This document shows positions 1-5,563 of a stretch of 6,606 nucleotides of DNA, one piece after another. The DNA comes from Nitrososphaerota archaeon (GTDB lineage: Archaea > Thermoproteota > Nitrososphaeria > Nitrososphaerales > Nitrosopumilaceae): NCBI GenBank assembly GCA_016200035.1, contig JACQFM010000135.1, positions 1-6,606 on the forward strand, read 5' to 3'. Under the pieces are notes generated by a model. That model saw only the letters and a list, made by a program, of their open reading frames with translations, had not been told where the DNA came from and ran no database searches. The number at the start of each line of letters is the position of its first letter. Position 1 is the stretch's first letter. The translations under genes were made by a program, and so were the position numbers.

Positions 1-420
1 TCCAATAATGTCAATAACAGTATCTATGCTTGAAGCTTCATGGAAATGAACAGATTCAATGGGCTCTCCATGAATTTTTGATTCCGCATTTATTAATGAC
101 TTTATACTCTCTTTGGCAAAGACCTTCGATCTTTCCGATAGGCCTATCTTATCTGATGTAAGTAAGATGCATTCTTGAATCTCTATCGCCTTACGTTCGT
201 GAGAATTCTCTTGAATATCTAAAAGGAGCTCCGTTGCACCAGTTCCATTCTTGATAATCTTTTCAAAATCAATCTTCTTTATTTTAGAGCCTGAAAGGTA
301 ATTCTCCGCGATGTGAATTCCATCAATTACTTTTGATTTTTTTGCACCAATATTTATCAAAGCTGATAGAAGCATATCACCTGAGATCCCAGCTACCTGT
401 GAATCTATTATGACTGTCAT
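1..420 (-). CDS. larC: LarC, nickel-pincer cofactor nickel chelatase (5' part, runs off the left edge)
   Basis: Reading leftward from the ATG at 420-418 gives 140 open codons with no stop, so only the N-terminal third or so of the protein is present. LarC uses CTP to insert nickel into pyridinium-3,5-bisthiocarboxylate mononucleotide, the last step in making the nickel-pincer nucleotide cofactor in the cytoplasm. Visible family marks are the N-terminal AGISGDM motif (residues 10-16), which opens nearly all LarC (former DUF111) proteins, and VHFHEASSIDTVIDIIG (124-140), matching the family's VHFHE-G-DsivDi-G segment with its metal-binding histidines. The start is set by the N-terminal motif and by a TATA-like box about 28 nt upstream, implying a leaderless transcript. 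It is divergent from mdh-larB. In lactobacilli LarC is split by a programmed frameshift between LarC1 and LarC2; the visible part lies wholly in the LarC1 region, so that cannot be judged here. Confidence 0.93.
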   Translation of the reverse strand, partial: MTVIIDSQVAGISGDMLLSALINIGAKKSKVIDGIHIAENYLSGSKIKKIDFEKIIKNGTGATELLLDIQENSHERKAIEIQECILLTSDKIGLSERSKVFAKESIKSLINAESKIHGEPIESVHFHEASSIDTVIDIIG

Positions 421-444
421 GAAATTGCAAACCATTTAGAATGC

Positions 445-451
445 ATATAAA
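445..451 (-). promoter_or_regulatory. TATA-like box of larC
   Basis: On the minus strand this reads TTTATAT, centred about 28 nt before the larC ATG. That is the archaeal TATA-to-start-site distance, so transcription would begin at or within a few bases of the start codon. No Shine-Dalgarno sequence is seen before larC, consistent with a leaderless mRNA. Called by pattern and spacing only. Confidence 0.5.
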
Positions 452-621
452 TTGTAATTTCAGCTACATCTTCTTTGAAGATAAACATGATTTCGTGATC
501 TTTTGAAAACATGGCAAATTATTGCAGGGTAAAATCAAATAATTTGACCAAATAAATACAAGAAGGCAAATTATATCAAAAGTTACACAATAATTATACA
601 AAAATTATGTTTTTGAAAAAC

Positions 622-632
622 TATATTTAAAT
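622..632 (+). promoter_or_regulatory. Possible TATA box inside the larC-mdh gap
   Basis: TATATTTAAAT is a good archaeal TATA-like run. Its centre lies about 30-32 nt before the ATG at 659, close to the spacing expected for a leaderless transcript starting there. In such AT-rich DNA the match could be chance; its value is the agreement with the small open frame that follows. Confidence 0.3.
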
Positions 633-658
633 AATTCCAGAGCAAGTAATTACAAAAT

Positions 659-860
659 ATGTATTATTGGAGATTGCAGGCAAATAATTGCACAACGCGA
701 ATTGGGCTTGCAATATTCAGAAATGCGGATCCCAAGAAAAAAAATTAACAGAGAATTACAACATAACCCAAGATTAAAACCACTCTTTGGTTATATGGAC
801 ATTAAAAGTGAATTGAGAAGGAAACTTCTTAGGCTCAAAGTCCTTGAGATAGTTTCTTAA
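659..860 (+). pseudogene. Possible small gene in two frames joined at an A8 tract
   Basis: An ATG at 659 opens 29 codons (MYYWRLQANNCTTRIG...) that stop at 746-748, just after a run of eight A (737-744). The overlapping +1 frame, with an ATG at 723, stays open to a TAA at 858-860 and gives 45 residues (MRIPRKKINRELQHNP...) ending in a basic helix-like tail (SELRRKLLRLKVLEIVS). Removing one A from the run, or a +1 slip there, would join the frames into a 66-residue basic protein. It may be a frameshifted remnant, a sequencing indel in a homopolymer, a separate 45-residue gene from 723, or no gene at all. The right-hand frame has no stop from 594 onward, notable in AT-rich DNA. No family is recognised. 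Confidence 0.25.
674..713 (+). other. Imperfect inverted repeat able to form a hairpin
   Basis: TTGCAGGC (674-681) can pair with GCTTGCAA (706-713) through eight pairs including one G-U. Inside, AATTGC (686-691) can pair with GCGAATT (697-703) with one bulged base around a five-base loop. No T run follows, so it does not look like a terminator. It could be a structured RNA element or a coincidence inside the small open frame. Confidence 0.25.
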
Positions 861-925
861 ATTTATTTTGGAGTTTGCATCACATTCAAGTCTATTATGT
901 ATCAAAGAATTTTCTAATCGCCAAG

Positions 926-933
926 TTTAATTA
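926..933 (+). promoter_or_regulatory. TATA-like box of mdh
   Basis: TTTAATTA is centred about 26 nt before the ATG at 956, which puts the predicted transcription start on the start codon itself. The bases just before the ATG (GCCTGTTT) contain no Shine-Dalgarno match, so a leaderless mdh transcript is the simplest reading. Confidence 0.45.
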
Positions 934-955
934 GCAATTAAATACACGCCTGTTT

Positions 956-1870
956 ATGATCACAATTATAGGGGCGGGAAAAGTTGGTGGTGAAGCAGCC
1001 CTATTTGCCGCGTTGAAAAAACTTTCCGATGAAATTCTTTTGTTAGACATAATTGAAGGACTCCCACAGGGTGAGGCAATGGATCTCAATCATATGTTAT
1101 CAGAACAGGGAATTGATGTGAATATAAGAGGATCAAATGATTATTCAGAAATGAAAGGCTCGGATATCGTAGTTGTCGTCGCAGGTTCTGGAAGAAAACC
1201 AGGAATGACAAGAATGGATCTTTTGAAGATAAACACATCAATAGTAAAAGGCGTGGTTGAAAATATAAAAAAATTCGCAGAGAATTCAATGATTATCCCT
1301 GTCACAAACCCACTTGACCCTATGACATATCTTACTTACAAGGTTTCGGGGTTGGAAAAAAGTAGGGTATTTGGAATGGGTAATATGCTTGATCTATCGA
1401 GATTCAAGCAATTTATACACCAAGCAACAGGTTACTCGCGTGACTCTATTCAGGCTCTCGTTATAGGTGAACATGGCGAGAATATGCTCCCATTAGCAAG
1501 ATATTCATCTGTTTCAGGGATCCCACTTTCCTCACTTCTACCAAAGCAAAAAATTGAAGAAATTGTACGTGATACAAGGCAGGTTGCTGCCAAGGTTATC
1601 GAATTAAAAGGTGCAACTGTACACGCACCGGCAAATGCAATATCATCCATAATTGAGGCAGTTGTTAAAGACACCAAAGAAGTAATCCCAATAGCAACAT
1701 ATCTTGACGGTGAATATGGATATAATGATGTTTCAATAGGAGTTCCTGCTGTCATAGGCAGGAATGGTGTTGAAAAGATAGTTGAAGTTGAGCTTGATTC
1801 TGATGAAAAAGGGTGGTTTAGAAAAGGAGTAGATAGCGTCAAAAATGCGATATCAAGTATGGAATTTTGA
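956..1870 (+). CDS. mdh: NAD-dependent malate dehydrogenase (LDH/MDH superfamily)
   Basis: This cytoplasmic enzyme interconverts (S)-malate and oxaloacetate with NAD(H). The 304 residues start with a Rossmann nucleotide loop (GAGKVGGE, 6-13) and have Asp31 at the end of the second strand, which favours NAD over NADP. The substrate loop reads GRKPGMTR (79-86): Arg80 sits at the position that distinguishes malate (Arg) from lactate (Gln) dehydrogenases, and Arg86 is the mobile-loop catalytic arginine. Asn118 (VTNPLD), Asp146 and Arg149 (LDLSRF) and the catalytic His173 (GEHGENMLPL) complete the active site. Length is normal for archaeal MDH. The start is supported by the Rossmann motif beginning almost at residue 1 and by a TATA-like box 26 nt upstream. 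larB follows after 36 bp on the same strand. Besides central carbon metabolism, a role with an NPN-dependent hydroxyacid racemase is conceivable from context, but that is inference. Confidence 0.93.
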   Translation: MITIIGAGKVGGEAALFAALKKLSDEILLLDIIEGLPQGEAMDLNHMLSEQGIDVNIRGSNDYSEMKGSDIVVVVAGSGRKPGMTRMDLLKINTSIVKGVVENIKKFAENSMIIPVTNPLDPMTYLTYKVSGLEKSRVFGMGNMLDLSRFKQFIHQATGYSRDSIQALVIGEHGENMLPLARYSSVSGIPLSSLLPKQKIEEIVRDTRQVAAKVIELKGATVHAPANAISSIIEAVVKDTKEVIPIATYLDGEYGYNDVSIGVPAVIGRNGVEKIVEVELDSDEKGWFRKGVDSVKNAISSMEF

Positions 1871-1906
1871 TCAGATTTTTAACCAAAACAACATTTACAG
1901 ATCCTG

Positions 1907-2689
1907 TTGAATCTTACGGAAATATTAGAATCACTTAAGATAGGAAAGATATCTACATTGAAGGCAAAAAAACTACTTTCCCTTTATTCAATAGAAAAAA
2001 TTGAGGACTTCGCCAAACTTGATGTTGGAAGAAAATTTAGAAGAGGTATGCCAGAGGTAGTTTTTGCTGAGAAAAAAACAATAGACGAAATAAAAAAAAT
2101 AATTCAAGCAGGTATTCATAGAACAGGCTCAGTAATTGTTTCCAGAGTTAATAAAAACCATTACGACAAAATACTTTCATTTGCAAAGAAAAAAAAATTC
2201 AAAACAAAGGCTGGCAAAAACACAACAACTATTTTAGTTTTTAAGAATACTTTGAAAAAATCAGGTGGTCGCGTAGGTATACTTACAGCTGGCACTTCTG
2301 ATATTTCTGTAGCAGAAGAAGCAAGGCTAATGTGTGACGCCATGAACTGCTCATGCATTTGTAGTTATGATGTGGGAATTGCTGGTTTACATAGAGTATT
2401 TCCACAATTGAAAAAAATGATAAAAGATGAAGTTGATGCTATTATAGTAGTTGCGGGCATGGAAGGTGCATTGGCTTCCGTAGTCTCTTCACTTGTTGAT
2501 ATACCTGTAATAGGTGTGCCCACTTCGGTTGGATATGGTTATGGTGAAAAAGGAGTAGCAGCACTTGCAGCTATGTTACAGAGTTGTACACTTGGATTAT
2601 CAGTAGTAAACATTGATAACGGTATAGGAGCTGGTGCCATGGCTGCCAACATTGCTAACAGAGCAGCTGGAAAGAAAATTAGACCTTGA
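1907..2689 (+). CDS. larB: LarB, NaAD carboxylase/hydrolase of nickel-pincer cofactor synthesis
   Basis: LarB carboxylates the pyridinium ring of nicotinic acid adenine dinucleotide and releases AMP, giving pyridinium-3,5-biscarboxylate mononucleotide; LarE and then LarC act next. The 260 residues comprise a helical N-terminal region (1-50, ending GRKFRRGMPEVVF, the family's R-G-PEV-F segment) and a PurE-like domain (about 118-255). The latter shows GRVGILTAGTSD (121-132), YDVGIAGLHR (154-163), VVAGMEGALASVV (181-193), GVPTSVGYG (203-211) and SCTLGLSVVNIDNG (226-239), where Cys227 is the likely catalytic cysteine. The start is a TTG: residues 2-12 already match the usual LarB N terminus, and the first in-frame ATG, at residue 48, would delete the N-terminal region. 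The gene follows mdh by 36 bp and is probably co-transcribed, although ATTTTTAAC at 1875-1883 could give its own leaderless start. Its 3' end overlaps the convergent VIT gene by 11 bp. Confidence 0.93.
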   Translation: MNLTEILESLKIGKISTLKAKKLLSLYSIEKIEDFAKLDVGRKFRRGMPEVVFAEKKTIDEIKKIIQAGIHRTGSVIVSRVNKNHYDKILSFAKKKKFKTKAGKNTTTILVFKNTLKKSGGRVGILTAGTSDISVAEEARLMCDAMNCSCICSYDVGIAGLHRVFPQLKKMIKDEVDAIIVVAGMEGALASVVSSLVDIPVIGVPTSVGYGYGEKGVAALAAMLQSCTLGLSVVNIDNGIGAGAMAANIANRAAGKKIRP

Positions 2690-3401
2690 TTATTCCAACA
2701 TTCGCAAGCTCTGCTCCTATTCCATATCCTATAAGTGCGATTCCTGTTCCAAGTCCAGCCATTTCAAGTCCACCCCTTAGCATGTTCAGATTGGCCATTC
2801 TTGATTTGTATGCACCAATTAGAAATGAAGCAGAAATACTAATCCCTACCGCAATAACAAGTGTAAAGTGACCTTGTGCAAAAAAATATGGTAGAATTGG
2901 TAATATGCCGCCTACCAAGAAAGCAGCAAACATGATGAGCGCGCTTCTTAGTGGTTTTCCAATTATTTCTAAATTCAGTTTTAATTCTTCAGTAAGCATA
3001 GTGTCTAACCATACTTTCTTATCTGCGGTTATCTTGTTTACAATCATCTCTAACTCCTTTCCAGAAAATCCTTTTGATTTATAAATTTCTTCAATCTCCT
3101 CTCGTTCCTTATTTGGAACGTTTTCTATCTCCCACTTTTCACGTTCGATTTCGGATTGTAAGATCTGCCTTTGTGACTTTACCGCAAGATAATTTTGTAC
3201 AGCCATGGCTTTTGCCCCAGTAAACATTCCTACTATTGCTGCAAGGATAATTATGTTGGAAGGAATATCTGCGCCACCAACACCTGCTACGATTCCAAGA
3301 GATGTGTTGATGCCGTCTCCAAAACCAAACACGAAGTCTCTAATAGAGCTTGTTTCACCTTGATGCCTTTCGATATGTCTTGGTTCAGATATGTCCCTCA
3401 T
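2679..3401 (-). CDS. VIT1/CCC1-family transition-metal transporter-like membrane protein
   Basis: Members of this family move Fe2+ or Mn2+ across membranes in exchange for protons. The 240 residues start with the prokaryotic VIT signature HIERHQ (9-14) and RDFVFGFGDGINTSLGIVAG (21-40), in which Asp29 is the conserved TM1 aspartate. TM2 (about 48-68) leads to YLAVKSQ (71-77). A charged cytoplasmic stretch rich in Glu (84-145) corresponds to the family's metal-binding domain, followed by three more membrane segments (about 151-173 with ILPILPYFF, 179-199, 212-235), giving five in all. One oddity is that the usual MA-GEY motif after TM2 reads MAVQNY (66-71), so the conserved Glu is Asn70. The start is fixed by a strong Shine-Dalgarno, GGAGGT, a few bases before the ATG. 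The gene is divergent from the radical SAM gene. Metal specificity cannot be read from the sequence. Confidence 0.88.
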   Translation of the reverse strand: MRDISEPRHIERHQGETSSIRDFVFGFGDGINTSLGIVAGVGGADIPSNIIILAAIVGMFTGAKAMAVQNYLAVKSQRQILQSEIEREKWEIENVPNKEREEIEEIYKSKGFSGKELEMIVNKITADKKVWLDTMLTEELKLNLEIIGKPLRSALIMFAAFLVGGILPILPYFFAQGHFTLVIAVGISISASFLIGAYKSRMANLNMLRGGLEMAGLGTGIALIGYGIGAELANVGIIKV

Positions 3402-3404
3402 ATT

Positions 3405-3410
3405 ACCTCC
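3405..3410 (-). promoter_or_regulatory. Shine-Dalgarno of the VIT-family gene
   Basis: On the minus strand GGGAGGTAAT directly precedes the ATG at 3401. GGAGGT is a full match to the anti-Shine-Dalgarno of 16S rRNA but lies only 3 nt from the start, closer than usual. It decides this start and implies a leadered transcript, unlike most other genes in the window. Confidence 0.65.
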
Positions 3411-3459
3411 CTATTATCTGAAAAACGTCATCGCATTTCAAATGTGTTGTCGTAAACGA

Positions 3460-3466
3460 TTTATAT
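3460..3466. promoter_or_regulatory. TATA box, possibly shared by the divergent VIT and radical SAM genes
   Basis: GATTTATATC (3458-3467) reads as TTTATAT on the plus strand and ATATAAA on the minus strand. On the plus strand it would start transcription about 5 nt before the radical SAM ATG at 3494, making that mRNA practically leaderless and leaving AAAGGAG (3474-3480) outside it. On the minus strand the same box would give a leader of about 35 nt that includes the VIT Shine-Dalgarno. No better minus-strand TATA is seen in the 92-bp gap. Confidence 0.5.
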
Positions 3467-3493
3467 CATAGTAAAAGGAGATAAGACACGCAA

Positions 3494-5059
3494 ATGGCTG
3501 GCAAGAGAATAGTACTGACAGCTGACCGTAGCTTAATGACAAACTATCGCGGTAACTTTCTTTACGGGTTTATCGCATGCGGACCATATGAGGTTCTTCC
3601 AGAATGGGTCTTTGACAAAGTCTTTTGCCCAAGTGTGGAAACCGATAAAGTTACAGGAGAAGCGAAAGTAGCACAGGTTGGACTAAGAAGAGTGGAAAGT
3701 GCGCTCTTGCAAGGCTATCACAGAGATGAAGTCTTTGTTGCACATCCTGATTATCTTGCAAACTGCATAGGGCAGGACACCAAAGTAGTTGGAATAAATG
3801 TCATGGATCCACTTGGTATGGCACCAGTGACAACTACCATGTCTCCAGAAAAGCTTTCCTATGTAGCAATGAAGTTCAAGAGAATGTGCGCAAGCATAAT
3901 TCAGTTAAAGAAAAAATACAATTTCCATGTTGTTGTTGGTGGCAACGGTGCATGGGAACTTGCAAAATCTGATAGGATGAAAATTCACGGAATTGATACT
4001 GTTGTGGTTGGCGAAGCAGATGAACTAGCTCTTGATCTGTTTCACGATTTGGAAAAAGGTGATGCGCCAGAGTTGATGCATTGCTTTGTAAAAAATATTC
4101 AGAACATACCCATTATTGAGGGACCCACAGTGAATTCTCTTATAGAAGCAATGCGTGGATGTGGTAGAGGTTGTGACTTTTGTGACGTTAACAAGAGATC
4201 AAAAAAAGATCTTCCTTTGGAAAGACTTCAACACGAAGCAAAAATAAATCTTGATTATGGTTTTGATTCAATTTGGTTGCATTCTGATGAAATGCTCCTT
4301 TATGGTTGTGAAAGCAGAGACTTTCAACCAAACTACGATGCTATTACAGAACTATGGAGAGGTCTCAAGTCACTTGGTGCTAGATTTGTTGGAACAACTC
4401 ACATGACATTTTCCGCAGTATGTGCAGATCCAAAACTTCTTCATGACATGTCAGAAATTAATGGAATGAGTAACGAAAAATGGCTTGCAACCAATTTGGG
4501 AATCGAAACAGTTGCTCCAAGAATGGTAAAAAAGCATCTTGGAGTTAAGACTAAACCCTTTTCCACAGAAGAGTGGGGATGGGTAGTTAGAGAAGGTTCA
4601 AAAATCCTAAACCAGAATCACTGGTTTCCTGCTGCGACCCTCATAATTGGCTGGCCTGACGAGACTCCTGATGAAACTCAATATACAATAGACTTGATTG
4701 ATGACTTTAAACAAATGAATATGCGTGGCCTTGTAGCGCCTTTATTATATCAGGACTTTAATGAGAAGAATTCCATGCACTTTGGAAACCTAAACGAAGC
4801 CCAGTTTACCCTCTTTTGGAGATGCTGGGAACACAACCTACGTATCATAAATGATATCATACCAATTATCATAAGAAACAAGTCATATGGGCCTCCAATG
4901 AAGGTGATAATGTACGGCATGATAAAGGCAGGAACGTGGGCAATCATGAGATATCTAAGGGGTTTATGTAAGGAGTTGTTCAACGGTAAACTTCCTGAGG
5001 ATATAATGTCGCACTATTCACGCAGCAGATCGGTGACAGCACCAGCGTATACTAGGTAG
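3494..5059 (+). CDS. B12-binding-type radical SAM protein, candidate GDGT ring synthase (Grs)-like
   Basis: The 521-residue protein has the two-part layout of cobalamin-type radical SAM enzymes. Residues 1-210 form a Rossmann-like domain (GQDTKVVGINVMDPLGMAP, 93-111; FHVVVGGNGAW, 144-154; DTVVVGEADELALDL, 168-182) without the DxHxxG motif, as in many B12-type radical SAM enzymes. The radical SAM barrel begins with RGCGRGCDFCD, the CX3CX2C motif with Cys223, Cys227 and Cys230 for the 4Fe-4S cluster, followed by SIWLHSDEMLLYG (259-271), NLGIETVAPRMVKKHLG (334-350) and IIGWPDETPDET (384-395). The C-terminal 100 residues are helical, rich in hydrophobic and basic residues (MKVIMYGMIKAGTWAIMRYLRG), suggesting membrane contact. 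Archaeal relatives of this shape include the GDGT ring synthases GrsA/GrsB and other tetraether-lipid enzymes, and Nitrososphaerota make cyclised GDGTs such as crenarchaeol. The radical SAM call is firm; the lipid role is inference. Alternatives are another lipid-modifying or methylating B12 radical SAM enzyme. Confidence 0.9.
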   Translation: MAGKRIVLTADRSLMTNYRGNFLYGFIACGPYEVLPEWVFDKVFCPSVETDKVTGEAKVAQVGLRRVESALLQGYHRDEVFVAHPDYLANCIGQDTKVVGINVMDPLGMAPVTTTMSPEKLSYVAMKFKRMCASIIQLKKKYNFHVVVGGNGAWELAKSDRMKIHGIDTVVVGEADELALDLFHDLEKGDAPELMHCFVKNIQNIPIIEGPTVNSLIEAMRGCGRGCDFCDVNKRSKKDLPLERLQHEAKINLDYGFDSIWLHSDEMLLYGCESRDFQPNYDAITELWRGLKSLGARFVGTTHMTFSAVCADPKLLHDMSEINGMSNEKWLATNLGIETVAPRMVKKHLGVKTKPFSTEEWGWVVREGSKILNQNHWFPAATLIIGWPDETPDETQYTIDLIDDFKQMNMRGLVAPLLYQDFNEKNSMHFGNLNEAQFTLFWRCWEHNLRIINDIIPIIIRNKSYGPPMKVIMYGMIKAGTWAIMRYLRGLCKELFNGKLPEDIMSHYSRSRSVTAPAYTR

Positions 5060-5390
5060 TACTTTTCTCTAGTTCCTTTATTGCCTCATCTGCAATAGTA
5101 TTTCTTTTTGGTGTCAAAACAACAAAGTAATTCTTGTCGGCTCTCTCAGCAGCCTCGACAGCCTTGTATTTTTTTACATTCATATCAAACTCCAAAAGTT
5201 TTCCATCAAGTTTACCCTTTGTGTAGATCATCAGATACAAGTTTCCTGTAGTAGGGTTTAGTGGAATTATGGAAAAAATATATCCCTTGTATGAATTAAT
5301 TGGCATGGTGTTCTTCATTGGCGGCGCAATGGATGACAAGTAGACAAAAATGTCTTCTGGAGAATTAAATTCCTCGAACTCAAAATTCAT
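5052..5390 (-). CDS. Hypothetical protein, 112 residues
   Basis: No family is recognised. The protein has an acidic N terminus (MNFEFEEFNSPEDIFVYLSS), a probably beta-rich middle (YKGYIFSIIPLNPTTGNLYLMIYTKG, split here only by prediction into strands around residues 35-58), and a charged helical C-terminal half (KKYKAVEAAERADK; DEAIKELEKS). There is no signal peptide or membrane segment, so it is likely cytoplasmic. It is supported as real by a TATA-like box (TTATTATATT on the minus strand, 5411-5420) about 25 nt before the ATG, by clean open-frame length, and by its fit between neighbours: its stop overlaps the radical SAM stop by 8 bp. The start is probably leaderless. It is separated by 65 bp from the PEFG-CTERM gene upstream on the same strand, and appears to have its own promoter. 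Confidence 0.7.
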   Translation of the reverse strand: MNFEFEEFNSPEDIFVYLSSIAPPMKNTMPINSYKGYIFSIIPLNPTTGNLYLMIYTKGKLDGKLLEFDMNVKKYKAVEAAERADKNYFVVLTPKRNTIADEAIKELEKSTT

Positions 5391-5410
5391 TACGATTTGT
5401 TTGTGTTAGT

Positions 5411-5420
5411 AATATAATAA
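5411..5420 (-). promoter_or_regulatory. TATA-like box of the 112-residue hypothetical gene
   Basis: Reads TTATTATATT on the minus strand, centred about 25 nt before the ATG at 5390. The predicted start site falls on or next to the start codon; no Shine-Dalgarno match precedes it. Confidence 0.4.
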
Positions 5421-5451
5421 TCTAAGTATTAATTTAAGACAGGAGACTACG

Positions 5452-5563
5452 AGTTCTAGTATTTTGGCATCAGTCTTAGTCTGGTCTTTGCAGAAACAGC
5501 AATTATTGATATAATTGCGATCGCAAGTACCAAAGCTGCTATTGCACCAAACTCTGGAACTAT
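5452..5563. repeat. 112-bp perfect direct repeat, copy 1 (PEFG-CTERM tail)
   Basis: Every base from 5452 to 5563 matches 6468-6579 at a constant offset of 1016. The repeat covers the last codons of the gene, including VPEFG and the anchor helix, and four bases past the stop codon. Confidence 0.97.

Larger units (their letters stand above)
421..955. other. 535-bp AT-rich gap between divergent larC and mdh
   Basis: This stretch holds no gene that can be firmly called. Its left end carries the larC promoter and its right end the mdh promoter. Between them are a second TATA-like run (622-632), a possible short coding region (659-860) and an imperfect hairpin (674-713), annotated separately. The segment around 660-860 is visibly less AT-rich than the flanks, which suggests it is or was something functional. 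No tRNA cloverleaf, box C/D pair, tandem repeat or mobile-element end was seen. Confidence 0.6.

Noticed and set aside
421..955. A tRNA or box C/D RNA gene in the long gap
   Set aside because: No cloverleaf with a T-loop and acceptor stem, and no paired C (RTGATGA) and D (CTGA) boxes at suitable spacing, could be found on either strand.
1450..1842. 130-codon minus-strand frame within mdh
   Set aside because: The mdh frame carries all catalytic motifs over this stretch; the Ser/Thr-rich antisense product is typical of a shadow frame.
956..1870. Lactate dehydrogenase instead of malate dehydrogenase
   Set aside because: The specificity position is Arg80 (GRKPGM), the malate-type residue, rather than the Gln seen in lactate dehydrogenases.
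3195..3455. 86-codon plus-strand frame crossing the VIT gene start and the divergent promoter
   Set aside because: It lies mostly antisense to the well-supported VIT gene and overlaps its Shine-Dalgarno; the Cys/Tyr/His-rich product resembles no protein family.
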